DNA from: an uncultured Armatimonadota bacterium | Lineage (GTDB): Bacteria > Armatimonadota > Armatimonadia > Armatimonadales > Armatimonadaceae | Assembly: GCA_903924445.1 (NCBI GenBank) | Contig: CAIYBQ010000117.1 | Location: 1 to 12,641 of the forward strand | Length of the DNA stretch: 12,641 nucleotides | Direction of reading: 5' to 3' | In this document: positions 1 to 7,161 of the stretch, piece after piece | How the letters are laid out: the number at the start of each line of letters is the position of its first letter | Numbering within the stretch: position 1 is the first letter of the stretch | Position numbers and translations under genes: made by a program | The notes under the pieces: generated by a model | Database searches by the model: none | The model's input: only the letters and a program-made list of their open reading frames with translations | Told to the model about the DNA's origin: nothing

Positions 1-2076
1 ATCGCGCCGGCTGAGTGTTTGGTTCCTGAAGATCAGGATGCGCTCGCGGATGCCATCGCTGCACGCTGCCCTGCAACCCTGACACGCATCGCCATGCGAA
101 AGTTACCAAAGACCCCAAGGGAAGATTTGCTGCGCCATTTTGGTGTTACAACGCTCCGTGGTTTTGGCTGTGATCACTACAGCACCGGCATCGAAGCCGC
201 GGCAACCCTGCTCGACTACGTTGAGGAAACCCAGCAAGGCGCGGTTCCGCATATCCGCACGCTTGCGATTTGGTCGCTTGACGACACGATGACCCTTGAT
301 GCATCCACGCGTAGAAACCTTGAGCTCACCGCTGGCCTCCTCGATCAGGCAAAGGGGAAGTCGCTGCTTGCGGTGATTGACCAGACGCGCACATCGATGG
401 GCGGGCGGCTCCTTCGACGCTGGCTGGATGCGCCACTCTTGTCCGTTGGTGGAATCACTGAGCGTCAAGAGGGCATTGCTGCATTCTGTTCCGCCAGCCT
501 GCCACGTGCCGATGTGCGTGACACCCTTCGGGAAATCGGTGACCTCGAACGCCTCGTCGCACGCATTTGCACGGGAGCCGCAAGCCCACGCGACATCAAG
601 GCCCTTGGAACCAGTCTCAAGAAGCTGGACATCCTTGCCGATGCCGCCGCGCGGGTCGCAGAGCCCGCCATTAATGTCCTTGTCGCTCAGCTACATCCAG
701 TAGGCACGCTCGCGGGTGACATCGATGACGCCATCGTGGATGAGCCTCCGCTCCTGGTGCGCGATGGCGGGATTTTCAAGCCCGGCTACGATACTGAGCT
801 TGATGAGCTTCGCTCGCTTCGCCAGGGCGGTGCCGCGTGGATTGCCGAGCTTGAGACATCCGAGCGGGAACGCACCGGCATCCGCAACCTCAAAATAGGC
901 TACACCAGCGTATTCGGCTATTACCTCGAAGTGCCCCGTTCGCAGCTAGAACTCGTCCCGGAGAATTACATCCGCAAGCAGACCACTGCGGCAGGCGAAC
1001 GCTACTTCACACCTGAGCTCAAGGAAATGGAAGCGAAGGTGATGGGGGCTCAGGACAGGCAGGTCGCCCTTGAGGGAGAGCTTTTTATCAAGCTGCGCGA
1101 AATGATTGCGCGGGACTGGGCAGGAAGTGTTCTCGACCGGGCAAGGATTGTTGCCCAACTCGATGTCGCATCGGCTCTCGCGGAGCTTGCTGTCAATAAC
1201 CGCTGGTGCCGTCCAGTGGTGGATGATGGAGATGTCATTTCCATTGTGGCAGGACGCCATCCGGTGGTCGAAAAGCTCGCCGGCGGGATCCAAAGGTTTA
1301 TCCCGAATGACACGATTCTCGATACCGAGCAGACCGTGCATGTCATTACGGGTCCGAATGCCGCTGGTAAGTCGACGGTGCTGCGGCAGGTTGCGTTGAT
1401 CGTGCTCCTCGCGCAGATTGGTTCGTATGTTCCTGCGGATGCTGCGCACATTGGGATTGTGGACCGCATCTTTACACGCGTTGGGGCACACGATGACCTT
1501 TCAAGCGGACAGTCGACATTTATGGTGGAGATGACGGAGACGGCTGAGATTCTCAATCACGCGACGGAGCGTAGCTTGGTGATTTTGGATGAGATTGGCC
1601 GGGGGACATCGACCTACGATGGTCTGAGTATTGCGTGGGCAGTCGCTGAGCACCTCAGTGAGCTTGGGGCGAAGACATTGTTCGCGACGCATTACCACCT
1701 TTTGAATGACCTTGAGAAGCAGCGGACGAATGTGCGGAATTACCGGATTGCGGTGCGTGAAACGGATGACCGTATTTTATGGCTGCGTAAAGTTCTGCCG
1801 GGGGGGACGGATAAGTCGTACGGCGTCCAGGTTGCCCGGATGGCCGGCTTGCCTCCAAGCGTAGTTGAGCGTGCAAAGCGCATCTTGATGCAGCTTGAGA
1901 AGGCTGGCGGAGCGCCTCGGATTGAGACGACGACTGCGACGCTACAGATGACGCTCTTTGAAGCGGCCATCCACCCGGTGGTTGAAGAGCTGCAGTCGAT
2001 TGATCCCAATCGCCTGTCCCCGATGGAAGCGCTGCAGCTGTTAGTTCGTTTGCATACGGATGCAAAGAAGCGCTGA
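1..2076 (+). CDS. mutS: DNA mismatch repair protein MutS (5' end cut by window)
   Basis: MutS binds mismatches as a clamp-like dimer and, through its ATPase, recruits MutL. The frame is open from base 1; 691 residues are present, so about 165-180 residues are missing compared with the usual 850-870, including the N-terminal mismatch-reading domain with its Phe-X-Glu motif. The fragment begins in the connector domain (LRGFG near codon 50), then the core/lever with a TRRNLELT motif near codons 105-112 and a clamp. The ATPase follows: Walker A GPNAAGKST at codons 451-459 (Ala where many MutS have Met), Walker B ILDEIGRGTS with Asp530-Glu531, and ATHYHLL. The C-terminal helix-turn-helix has SYGVQVARMAGLP and the end reads LSPMEALQLL, as in full-length MutS. 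No disruption is visible. The stop is TGA at 2074-2076. The family assignment is secure; the true start lies outside the window. Confidence 0.98.
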   Translation: MAPAECLVPEDQDALADAIAARCPATLTRIAMRKLPKTPREDLLRHFGVTTLRGFGCDHYSTGIEAAATLLDYVEETQQGAVPHIRTLAIWSLDDTMTLDASTRRNLELTAGLLDQAKGKSLLAVIDQTRTSMGGRLLRRWLDAPLLSVGGITERQEGIAAFCSASLPRADVRDTLREIGDLERLVARICTGAASPRDIKALGTSLKKLDILADAAARVAEPAINVLVAQLHPVGTLAGDIDDAIVDEPPLLVRDGGIFKPGYDTELDELRSLRQGGAAWIAELETSERERTGIRNLKIGYTSVFGYYLEVPRSQLELVPENYIRKQTTAAGERYFTPELKEMEAKVMGAQDRQVALEGELFIKLREMIARDWAGSVLDRARIVAQLDVASALAELAVNNRWCRPVVDDGDVISIVAGRHPVVEKLAGGIQRFIPNDTILDTEQTVHVITGPNAAGKSTVLRQVALIVLLAQIGSYVPADAAHIGIVDRIFTRVGAHDDLSSGQSTFMVEMTETAEILNHATERSLVILDEIGRGTSTYDGLSIAWAVAEHLSELGAKTLFATHYHLLNDLEKQRTNVRNYRIAVRETDDRILWLRKVLPGGTDKSYGVQVARMAGLPPSVVERAKRILMQLEKAGGAPRIETTTATLQMTLFEAAIHPVVEELQSIDPNRLSPMEALQLLVRLHTDAKKR

Positions 2077-2284
2077 GATCGACGTGGGCACTTCGTCTTA
2101 AGCTACGAATATCAGTTGACCGTGTTCAATTCGTTGATGAATTGGCGGACACGTCTCACACTTCAAGCTAGTTTGACTTATTTGATGCACCTAAAGTATG
2201 TGTCAAATGCAACATAAATGGCTAGGTTGTGTGCGTTTGCAACAACATCGGGTGGAAAACGACCTAATCCGGGTAGCAGACGAA

Positions 2285-2302
2285 AAAGTTAGAAAAGTTT
2301 AG
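2285..2302 (+). promoter_or_regulatory. Tandem-repeat operator candidate, copy 1
   Basis: AAAGTTAGAAAAGTTTAG, two half-sites of the form AAAGTT(T)AG in direct orientation about one helical turn apart. It is identical over 18 bp to copy 2. The -10-like TATTAG begins 34 nt after its end. No gene begins shortly downstream, so it is either a distal site for the PEP-CTERM gene or drives a short transcript. Confidence 0.55.
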
Positions 2303-2542
2303 TCGCAGAGAGGCCCCAGGTTACACGAATCTTTGCTATTAGTGTGTCCCGACGCGAGCGCTCCGCTTTTGCAATGTTGCGATAGCTGACATCAACGACA
2401 CTGCTTTCCATGCCTCAGTGCGTTTATTCCTCATCCCAGTACTTAAACCTTAATAAATGCATTTAACGACACTTTAAGTTGCACTTTGCAAATAAATACG
2501 TGTGTTAAATCCAGATTTATGTGACTAGTGGACTAACTGATT

Positions 2543-2560
2543 AAAGTTAGAAAAGTTTAG
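2543..2560 (+). promoter_or_regulatory. Tandem-repeat operator candidate, copy 2
   Basis: This is an exact 18-bp duplicate of the copy at 2285. A -10-like TATTAC starts 35 nt downstream (2596) and the PEP-CTERM gene ATG lies 139 nt downstream. The geometry fits an activator site centred roughly 50-55 bp upstream of a transcription start near 2608. The factor that binds is unknown. Confidence 0.6.
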
Positions 2561-2699
2561 AGCGATATTTACATCAATTTTCTGAAATTGTTTGTTATTA
2601 CTCTCCACGCAGTCGAACCCGACTCGATGCCAATAAGCAATGTCCCGGCAACCGTGTTGCCCATATTGGTCTGTGAGGTTGGTTGCCTGCGGAGGAATG

Positions 2700-3413
2700 A
2701 TGCATTGTTTTGCGAGTCCAAGAGCTTGGTATGTCGGTGTGCTAACAGGATGCACACTTGGCATGTTTGGATATCCAGCTGTGGCCCAAGGCACTTGGTA
2801 CACATCCAAAGCTGCCTGGCTGGCTGCGGTTACAAGTGTGCGAACGGATACGTTTTCGGACTCACTTGGCCGCGGTCGGATCCTCAACCGTTTAGGGGGA
2901 GACTTACAGATTTGGGAAGAGGGCCCAAATGGAACCACTCTCTACCGCGGTGTCAATAATGCTGGCGAAGGGTTCATCAGCGTCAATCAACAAAGCAATG
3001 TGTTGAATCTAAAATTCAACTCGTTTGCTTTTGCCGGTTACTTTGGCGTTGTAGATGTAAATGATCAGCTTCTAAACACATCCCTAATGGTTACGACATC
3101 GGATGGGATCCCCTACACGCTTGACCTTAGTGCAAGTGCAGGGACATTTCTTGGTTACTTTGGGGATGCCCCAATAACTTGGATTACCGTTGAGCAGCCC
3201 ACCGCCAGTGGCTATTTGGCCCTGAATTCCTTTTCACTGGCAAAACCCGCTGGGGATGTTTCCGCTGCTGGGGAAAACGTAGCGCCGGAGCCTGGTACGC
3301 GTGAGCTCGTCATTTTGGGTACTGCTGCGGGATTGGCATTCATCATCATTAAACGGAAGCGACCCTTGTTCGCAGGCCTGTTCCCATGGCAAAGCAGTCG
3401 CGATTCATTCTAA
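2700..3413 (+). CDS. Secreted PEP-CTERM sorting domain protein
   Basis: This 237-aa protein is predicted to be exported and handled by an exosortase. Residues 1-29 form a signal peptide (hydrophobic YVGVLTGCTLGMFGYPAVA, likely cut after AVA). Residues 30-190 are a Gly/Ser/Thr- and aromatic-rich, probably beta-sandwich domain with FAGYFGVVD near 111-119, typical of PEP-CTERM cargo but of no family I can name. The C-terminus is the diagnostic tripartite tail: APEPGT (Pro196-Glu197-Pro198), a hydrophobic segment 202-217, then the basic run KRKR 218-221. A further 16 residues follow the basic run, more than usual. An in-frame start exists at 2640 but lacks a ribosome site and would bury the signal peptide. 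GGAGG at 2691-2695 precedes paired ATGs at 2697 and 2700; I chose 2700 for spacing. It probably serves as a cell-surface or extracellular-matrix protein; the exact role is unknown. Confidence 0.88.
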   Translation: MHCFASPRAWYVGVLTGCTLGMFGYPAVAQGTWYTSKAAWLAAVTSVRTDTFSDSLGRGRILNRLGGDLQIWEEGPNGTTLYRGVNNAGEGFISVNQQSNVLNLKFNSFAFAGYFGVVDVNDQLLNTSLMVTTSDGIPYTLDLSASAGTFLGYFGDAPITWITVEQPTASGYLALNSFSLAKPAGDVSAAGENVAPEPGTRELVILGTAAGLAFIIIKRKRPLFAGLFPWQSSRDSF

Positions 3414-3428
3414 TTGGCCATTATTACA

Positions 3429-3447
3429 AAAATTTACAAATGTTTAG
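3429..3447 (+). promoter_or_regulatory. Tandem-repeat operator candidate, copy 3
   Basis: AAAATTTACAAATGTTTAG differs from the 19-bp consensus at three positions. It lies just after the PEP-CTERM gene and 138 nt before the ATG of the EpsI-like gene. A -10-like GATAAT at 3486-3491 starts 38 nt after the site. This implies that the EpsI-like gene has its own promoter under the same control as the PEP-CTERM gene, rather than being read only by run-through. Confidence 0.5.
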
Positions 3448-3585
3448 TCGTTGTAAGGCGTGTCAATTGGTAGTCAATTCCGGATGATAATAAGAGGACG
3501 GATGCCTGTCTGCAGAAAGCTATTCTGAAGCGGTTCCCCCTCCGTTCTATGCAATCCTTTTGGGTGCATCCATTTGACTCCTTAC

Positions 3586-5571
3586 ATGCACTTACTAAAA
3601 TCTAACGTTCTACGCACTCTGTTCATCGTCATCACACTCGTGATGGGGATGTGTTTGCCTGCCCGGGTGGCAAGTGCGATTGACCGGTTTGCAATCCAGT
3701 TTGATGGCGCATCCACTGGAACGGGAAACGATGCCAAACCGCTGACAGTTGTCTTTGAGCTGACCGGCTTTGCCACTCCGCAAGGCGTGCTTACGATTTA
3801 CATCGGGCAGCTTGCACTTGTGGATGCGGGTTCCACCGTGACGGAGCTCTTTGGCCCTTTGTCACAATATGCCCTTGATGCATCGATGAGTCCTGGGATT
3901 CTCGATCTCTCGGGTGCTACCGGACAACCAAGCCACCTCCTGTTTACGATGGGACGTAACTCAGATACCTACGCAACGCGCTGGGACCTCCGGATGGCTG
4001 GTGAAAAGGCAACGCTGGTCGGAACTGCTGGAAAGCGGACCTTTACATTTGTGGGGCGGATAAAGGGGTACGAGCCAACGGGTGATGTAAGCGAAGAGCT
4101 TCCATTGCCTATCTTGCTAATCGCAGGCGGCATCGGACTCGTGGCTCTCATTGCTCTTGGGTGGTTCTGGGACATTCAGGCAAAAAAGGCTGCTGCTGAA
4201 AAACTGCGGCGGCGTGCGCTGGAAGGCTACGCGGCTGCAAGACAAGTCAGCGGGTTCGATGCAAGTGGGCGGCCAATCTATCTTGCGACAGATCCACGGA
4301 TGATTCGTCAGACACGTCAGAACAAAATCGTCGTGGTCATTCTTAGGGTCGCCTTTCTCGCCAGCATTTTGCTCTTGTTACGTGTGGATGCAGCTTGGAT
4401 GCGGAATGAAATCCGCGAGGCCTTCCTGCGCCCGATGTCCCTTACGATGGACGTCCCGATTAGCTTTTGGCTAACAGCCGCAGTGGTTACCCCGTGGCAG
4501 CTCATCGCATCTACGGCTCTTCTGACCGCTCTCAGCCAAGGGTTCCTCCGTAGCACGAGCATCGACCAGAAGACGATTATCATCGCCCTCTCTGGCGTGC
4601 TGCTAGGTGCGGCCATTCTGTTTTTAGGCCTGATGGGGCATGCAACTACGGTTGGAATCTTGGGGATCTCCATTGTCATCGCCAGCCTGCTGATCTCTCA
4701 CGTTGGTCTCCAGCGGCGGGCCATTTGGCTTTCTTTGAGCGCGGCTGTCCTCCTTTCCATTCCACTGCCAGAGTCCATCCTTGCGGCGATTCAGGGACGA
4801 ATCGGGATTCCAACAACGGGGAAAATCGGGTACGTGGCGATTGCCATCGATGCGGCCATCGGAGTTGCCTTGGCTGTTTGGCTTGGGAAACATCACCGAA
4901 AGCGTGAAACGGCTGCAGGTACCCCCGCGGCCGCTGCCAGTGGCTTCCCATTCGACTACGCCGCCTTTTTTGCCGCACTGCTGTCCATTGGGGTTCTCAC
5001 GGCTGGCTCGCTTCAGCATCGTCAGGTCCAGGCACAGTCAACCTGGATGCCGATTGCGCCATTGCAGATCGGGCAGTACAAGACGCGTCTGGTGGATGTC
5101 AATGCTGAGTTTCTGGCATTGGTCGGAAAGCCCTTGGCAAAGCTCTACGAGTACAAGGCTCCGCGTAACCCGAACATTGTGATGACGGTGGTGAATGGTG
5201 CCCATTTGGATGCGTATCATGACCCAACCATTTGTATGGCGCAGGGCGACTTTGTCTACCGCGGGCAGCTGTCGACTCCGCCAGGACTGTCTGTACGGCG
5301 GCTGGAATTCGCCAGTCAGAGCCGGCCAAGCCAGCGTCTGATTCTCGATTACTGGGAGCAGGACAAGGATGGCGGTATCGAGACGGCAGCCAAAATGGGT
5401 CGGCTAAAACATCTCCCCAATCGCATTTTAAAGGGTCTCCGCCAGCTTGCCGGTACGCCTCCGGTGGTGATTATCCGGGCGCAGGTCGAATGCGATGGCA
5501 GGAAAGCCTGCGCGAAAGCCGAGAATGCACTCAGCAACATCAGTCGCAATGTGCAAATGGGCATTCGTTGA
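3586..5571 (+). CDS. Multi-pass membrane protein with C-terminal EpsI-like domain
   Basis: This 661-aa protein joins three parts. Residues 1-31 look like a signal peptide ending ARVASA. Residues 32-170 are a soluble, probably beta-rich domain. A first membrane segment (173-195, starting LPLP) is followed by a basic cytoplasmic loop, then about seven more hydrophobic segments between 247 and 476. Residues 486-661 resemble the exosortase-associated EpsI domain, with H545-D-P-T-I-C550 matching its conserved His-Pro-Cys region. The stretch 379-405 (SIPLPESILAAIQG) recalls the PLP motif of exosortases, but there is no Cys between residues 23 and 550, so the exosortase catalytic Cys is absent. I infer a role in exosortase-linked surface sorting or polysaccharide export, not peptidase activity. 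Start: ATG 3586 gives the best signal peptide; TTG 3574 is an in-frame alternative. Neither has a clear Shine-Dalgarno sequence. Confidence 0.7.
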   Translation: MHLLKSNVLRTLFIVITLVMGMCLPARVASAIDRFAIQFDGASTGTGNDAKPLTVVFELTGFATPQGVLTIYIGQLALVDAGSTVTELFGPLSQYALDASMSPGILDLSGATGQPSHLLFTMGRNSDTYATRWDLRMAGEKATLVGTAGKRTFTFVGRIKGYEPTGDVSEELPLPILLIAGGIGLVALIALGWFWDIQAKKAAAEKLRRRALEGYAAARQVSGFDASGRPIYLATDPRMIRQTRQNKIVVVILRVAFLASILLLLRVDAAWMRNEIREAFLRPMSLTMDVPISFWLTAAVVTPWQLIASTALLTALSQGFLRSTSIDQKTIIIALSGVLLGAAILFLGLMGHATTVGILGISIVIASLLISHVGLQRRAIWLSLSAAVLLSIPLPESILAAIQGRIGIPTTGKIGYVAIAIDAAIGVALAVWLGKHHRKRETAAGTPAAAASGFPFDYAAFFAALLSIGVLTAGSLQHRQVQAQSTWMPIAPLQIGQYKTRLVDVNAEFLALVGKPLAKLYEYKAPRNPNIVMTVVNGAHLDAYHDPTICMAQGDFVYRGQLSTPPGLSVRRLEFASQSRPSQRLILDYWEQDKDGGIETAAKMGRLKHLPNRILKGLRQLAGTPPVVIIRAQVECDGRKACAKAENALSNISRNVQMGIR

Positions 5572-5792
5572 TGCTGGCTTATTCACAGCGCATGTAGTGA
5601 ATCGTTGGCGGAAGTTGTTACCTAAGTAGTTTGAGACATCGGGAGCACGCCAGCGGGTGATGCGTCGAAGTGGTTAGGGTGTTCGATGATTGTAGCCGGC
5701 CCTTACTCGATCCGATGACAAATTCCAGTCGGTCGAAGTCTGTGATGTCGCAATAACGATTCCTAATACCTAGGGAACATGCGCTGAAAGCA

Positions 5793-5811
5793 AAACTTTA
5801 CAAAAGTTTAC
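5793..5811 (+). promoter_or_regulatory. Tandem-repeat operator candidate, copy 4
   Basis: AAACTTTACAAAAGTTTAC differs from copy 5 only by G-to-C at three positions. The changes also make it an inverted repeat, AAACTTT-3-AAAGTTT. It lies 220 bp after the EpsI-like gene, with no ORF following. The structured segment 5889-5957 begins 78 nt downstream. No good -10 hexamer is seen at the spacing found for copies 1-3. Confidence 0.5.
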
Positions 5812-5888
5812 TCAGATGATGAGTGCGTTAAGACCGGTGTTAATGAGAACATTTGGTGTGCCTGAGCGAATAGTTCTTTTGGTACACA

Positions 5889-5908
5889 TCAGGTTTCTAG
5901 AGACCTGA
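5889..5908. repeat. 20-bp near-perfect palindrome
   Basis: TCAGGTTTCTAGAGACCTGA reads the same on both strands except at one symmetric pair (T/G, a wobble if transcribed). It could be a dimeric protein operator or a short hairpin. It is immediately followed by the larger hairpin at 5912. Confidence 0.6.
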
Positions 5909-5911
5909 GAT

Positions 5912-5957
5912 CCGCTCTGCGATGTACAGGTGGCAACCGGTGTGCATCGTAGAGCGG
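5912..5957. repeat. Long hairpin, 17-bp stem
   Basis: The arm 5912-5928 (CCGCTCTGCGATGTACA) pairs with 5941-5957 over 17 positions, 15 Watson-Crick and two G-U if read as RNA on the plus strand. The 12-nt loop can add three more pairs (GGT/ACC). No T run follows, so it is not a standard terminator. Wobble-preserving differences suggest an RNA structure rather than a DNA duplication. Confidence 0.65.
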
Positions 5958-6025
5958 CATTAAGGCTGATCTGGGAATCACTGTTGATCCCGCCGATCCA
6001 TTACCCTTGTCAACGCTTGCTTCCT

Positions 6026-6241
6026 CTAGACTCTGAAGGGCCGTTTAAGGCCCATTGACCTCAATTCAGCCGCCGCTGCCACGGCCGCCGAGTTTACAGA
6101 GATCAGCTGTGAGCTGCCAGTTTCACTGCATCTAGCGTAAGCAATTCCATGTGGCGCGGCAACGAACTTGTCACCCATTGCACCCTCACCTGCTTGTTGA
6201 CGCCAATCAGTTTTGTGATGACTTAATCGTTTACGTAACAT
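6026..6241 (-). CDS. Possible small hypothetical protein (weak)
   Basis: This 71-aa ORF starts at an ATG preceded by GAGG with 5-nt spacing on the minus strand, and ends with TAG at 6028-6026. The predicted product has a basic N-terminus (MLRKRLSHHK) and an Ala-rich segment (AAVAAAAELRSMG), with no membrane segment and no family I recognise. The only support is the ribosome site and the absence of a competing gene. It overlaps the GGGCC hairpin at 6038-6053. It may well be chance. Confidence 0.2.
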   Translation of the reverse strand: MLRKRLSHHKTDWRQQAGEGAMGDKFVAAPHGIAYARCSETGSSQLISVNSAAVAAAAELRSMGLKRPFRV

Positions 6242-6316
6242 CGTTACCTCGGGCGTAAATGCCACATTTAGCCTATGAGCATGGCTGGAAAATATGTATA
6301 AATGTGTGCTCTTAAG

Positions 6317-6335
6317 AAAGTTTAGAAAAGTTTAG
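6317..6335 (+). promoter_or_regulatory. Tandem-repeat operator candidate, copy 5 (best consensus)
   Basis: AAAGTTTAGAAAAGTTTAG shows the clearest two direct half-sites, AAAGTTTAG and AAAGTTTAG joined by one A (10-bp period). It lies 246 nt before the ATG of the 175-aa beta-rich protein, the next gene on the strand, which places that gene in the putative regulon. A -10 element downstream is not obvious (CATTGT at 6372 is poor). Confidence 0.55.
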
Positions 6336-6433
6336 ACGCCCTAACTCTTGACGTAAGAAAGCACGTTGACCCATTGTGTGTGTGTTGGCGTACAGACATG
6401 TGCAGTCAGGCTGCGCTAGTCGACTCCGTCATC

Positions 6434-6471
6434 ACCCTGAACTGAATTCATTCATCACGATCGTTCAGGGT
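6434..6471. repeat. 9-bp inverted repeat upstream of the 175-aa gene
   Basis: ACCCTGAAC (6434-6442) and GTTCAGGGT (6463-6471) are perfect inverted copies with a 20-nt loop. Without a T run and lying between the repeat site and the gene, it could be a leader hairpin or an operator. Confidence 0.5.
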
Positions 6472-6581
6472 AAGGCCTGCACCGTCAGGGATTTTCCAAT
6501 CAATCCTTGGCGGTGCATGTTCTGATGGGGTTGTTGGATTCTCTGTCAGTGACTGCTGGCGTGGATGTTGTGGGAGGAATC

Positions 6582-7109
6582 ATGACAAGCTGGAAGCGTG
6601 TTTACCTTGAGCGGATGAAGAATCTTGTTGGTCAGAGGTTTGCACCTAAAAGCACGTCTGTTCAAGTAATTACAGAGCCTCCGACAGACCATGCACTTTA
6701 CTTTTCCCCGCTACGAACAAGCTTTACATTTCACTATGCGTATCGCATCGAGAGCATTGGCTGTCTGACTGCTGGTTTGGGAACCGAGACGAAGTTGTCG
6801 ATTCACAAAAACGGAACGCAAGTGAACTTTGGGGTTGACTTGGAGGTTCCAAGCGAGTTCTCCTTCGACAACGACCATGCGTGGAGATGGATAACGTTGA
6901 AGAACCCAATCGATGTCGTCAGTGGTGACACAGTGCTAATCGAGATTCAGTCCAACTTTGTCTTTGGTGCTGCGGTTGCTGAGTCGTGTCTAGATGGTGT
7001 TACGTTTACAGGTTCGTTCCGCGCGGATGGTCTTCCATTCCGTGAGGCTGACAAGGCATTTGCGAATCTCCGTGTGAGTATTGGTCAGGACTTGGTAGCT
7101 GCATCGTAG
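6582..7109 (+). CDS. Beta-rich protein resembling a PEP-CTERM-type extracellular domain, no signal or anchor
   Basis: The 175-aa product has no signal peptide, no membrane segment and no sorting tail. Residues 40-168 read as alternating strands with YRIESIGCLTAGLGTET, an SIHKNGTQV strand, HAWRWITL at 99-106, SGDTVLIEI and a closing FANLRV at 160-165. This order recalls the DUF4082-like beta-sandwich found in many secreted PEP-CTERM proteins, but the match is by eye and tentative. Start: GGGAGG at 6572-6577 lies 4 nt before ATG 6582. In-frame starts at 6507 (TTG) and 6525 (ATG) have no such site, and the extension they add does not make a good signal peptide. It is convergent with the regulator gene, with 52 bp between the stops. 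It may be a cytosolic or non-classically exported ligand-binding domain, or a gene that lost its ends. Confidence 0.7.
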   Translation: MTSWKRVYLERMKNLVGQRFAPKSTSVQVITEPPTDHALYFSPLRTSFTFHYAYRIESIGCLTAGLGTETKLSIHKNGTQVNFGVDLEVPSEFSFDNDHAWRWITLKNPIDVVSGDTVLIEIQSNFVFGAAVAESCLDGVTFTGSFRADGLPFREADKAFANLRVSIGQDLVAAS

Positions 7110-7161
7110 GACGGTTTCCCTGTATGGCCTAGGCTATCCCAGTTAACTCCAGACCACTCCG

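Larger units (their letters stand above)
2077..2699 (+). other. Non-coding spacer carrying two regulatory repeats and a leader
   Basis: About 620 bp separate mutS from the PEP-CTERM gene and contain no convincing ORF. No intrinsic terminator with a T run is obvious after mutS. The stretch 2440-2560 is markedly AT-rich. Two identical 18-bp repeat sites lie at 2285-2302 and 2543-2560, each followed by a -10-like hexamer (TATTAG 2337-2342; TATTAC 2596-2601). The last 90 bases would form the 5' leader of the next gene. Confidence 0.6.
5572..6581 (+). other. 1-kb spacer rich in inverted repeats, no convincing gene on the plus strand
   Basis: No plausible plus-strand ORF is visible. The stretch holds two tandem-repeat sites (5793, 6317), a near-perfect 20-bp palindrome (5889), a 17-bp stem hairpin (5912-5957), a small hairpin GGGCC-6-GGCCC at 6038-6053, a short GT run near 6376-6387, and a 9-bp inverted repeat (6434-6471). 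A weak minus-strand ORF at 6026-6241 is listed separately. Confidence 0.55.

Noticed and set aside
946..1491. Antisense ORFs within mutS (also 1050-1556)
   Set aside because: mutS is clearly coding here, and the opposite-strand products have no recognisable features.
2640..2696. Upstream start of the PEP-CTERM gene
   Set aside because: No ribosome site, and the extra 20 residues would hide the signal peptide; GGAGG points to 2697/2700.
3586..5571. Calling the EpsI-like protein an exosortase
   Set aside because: No cysteine occurs in the membrane region, so the catalytic residue is absent.
2285..6335. CRISPR array or transposon ends for the five repeats
   Set aside because: Spacing is irregular (about 260-2350 bp), genes lie between, all copies are direct, and no transposase or Cas gene is present.
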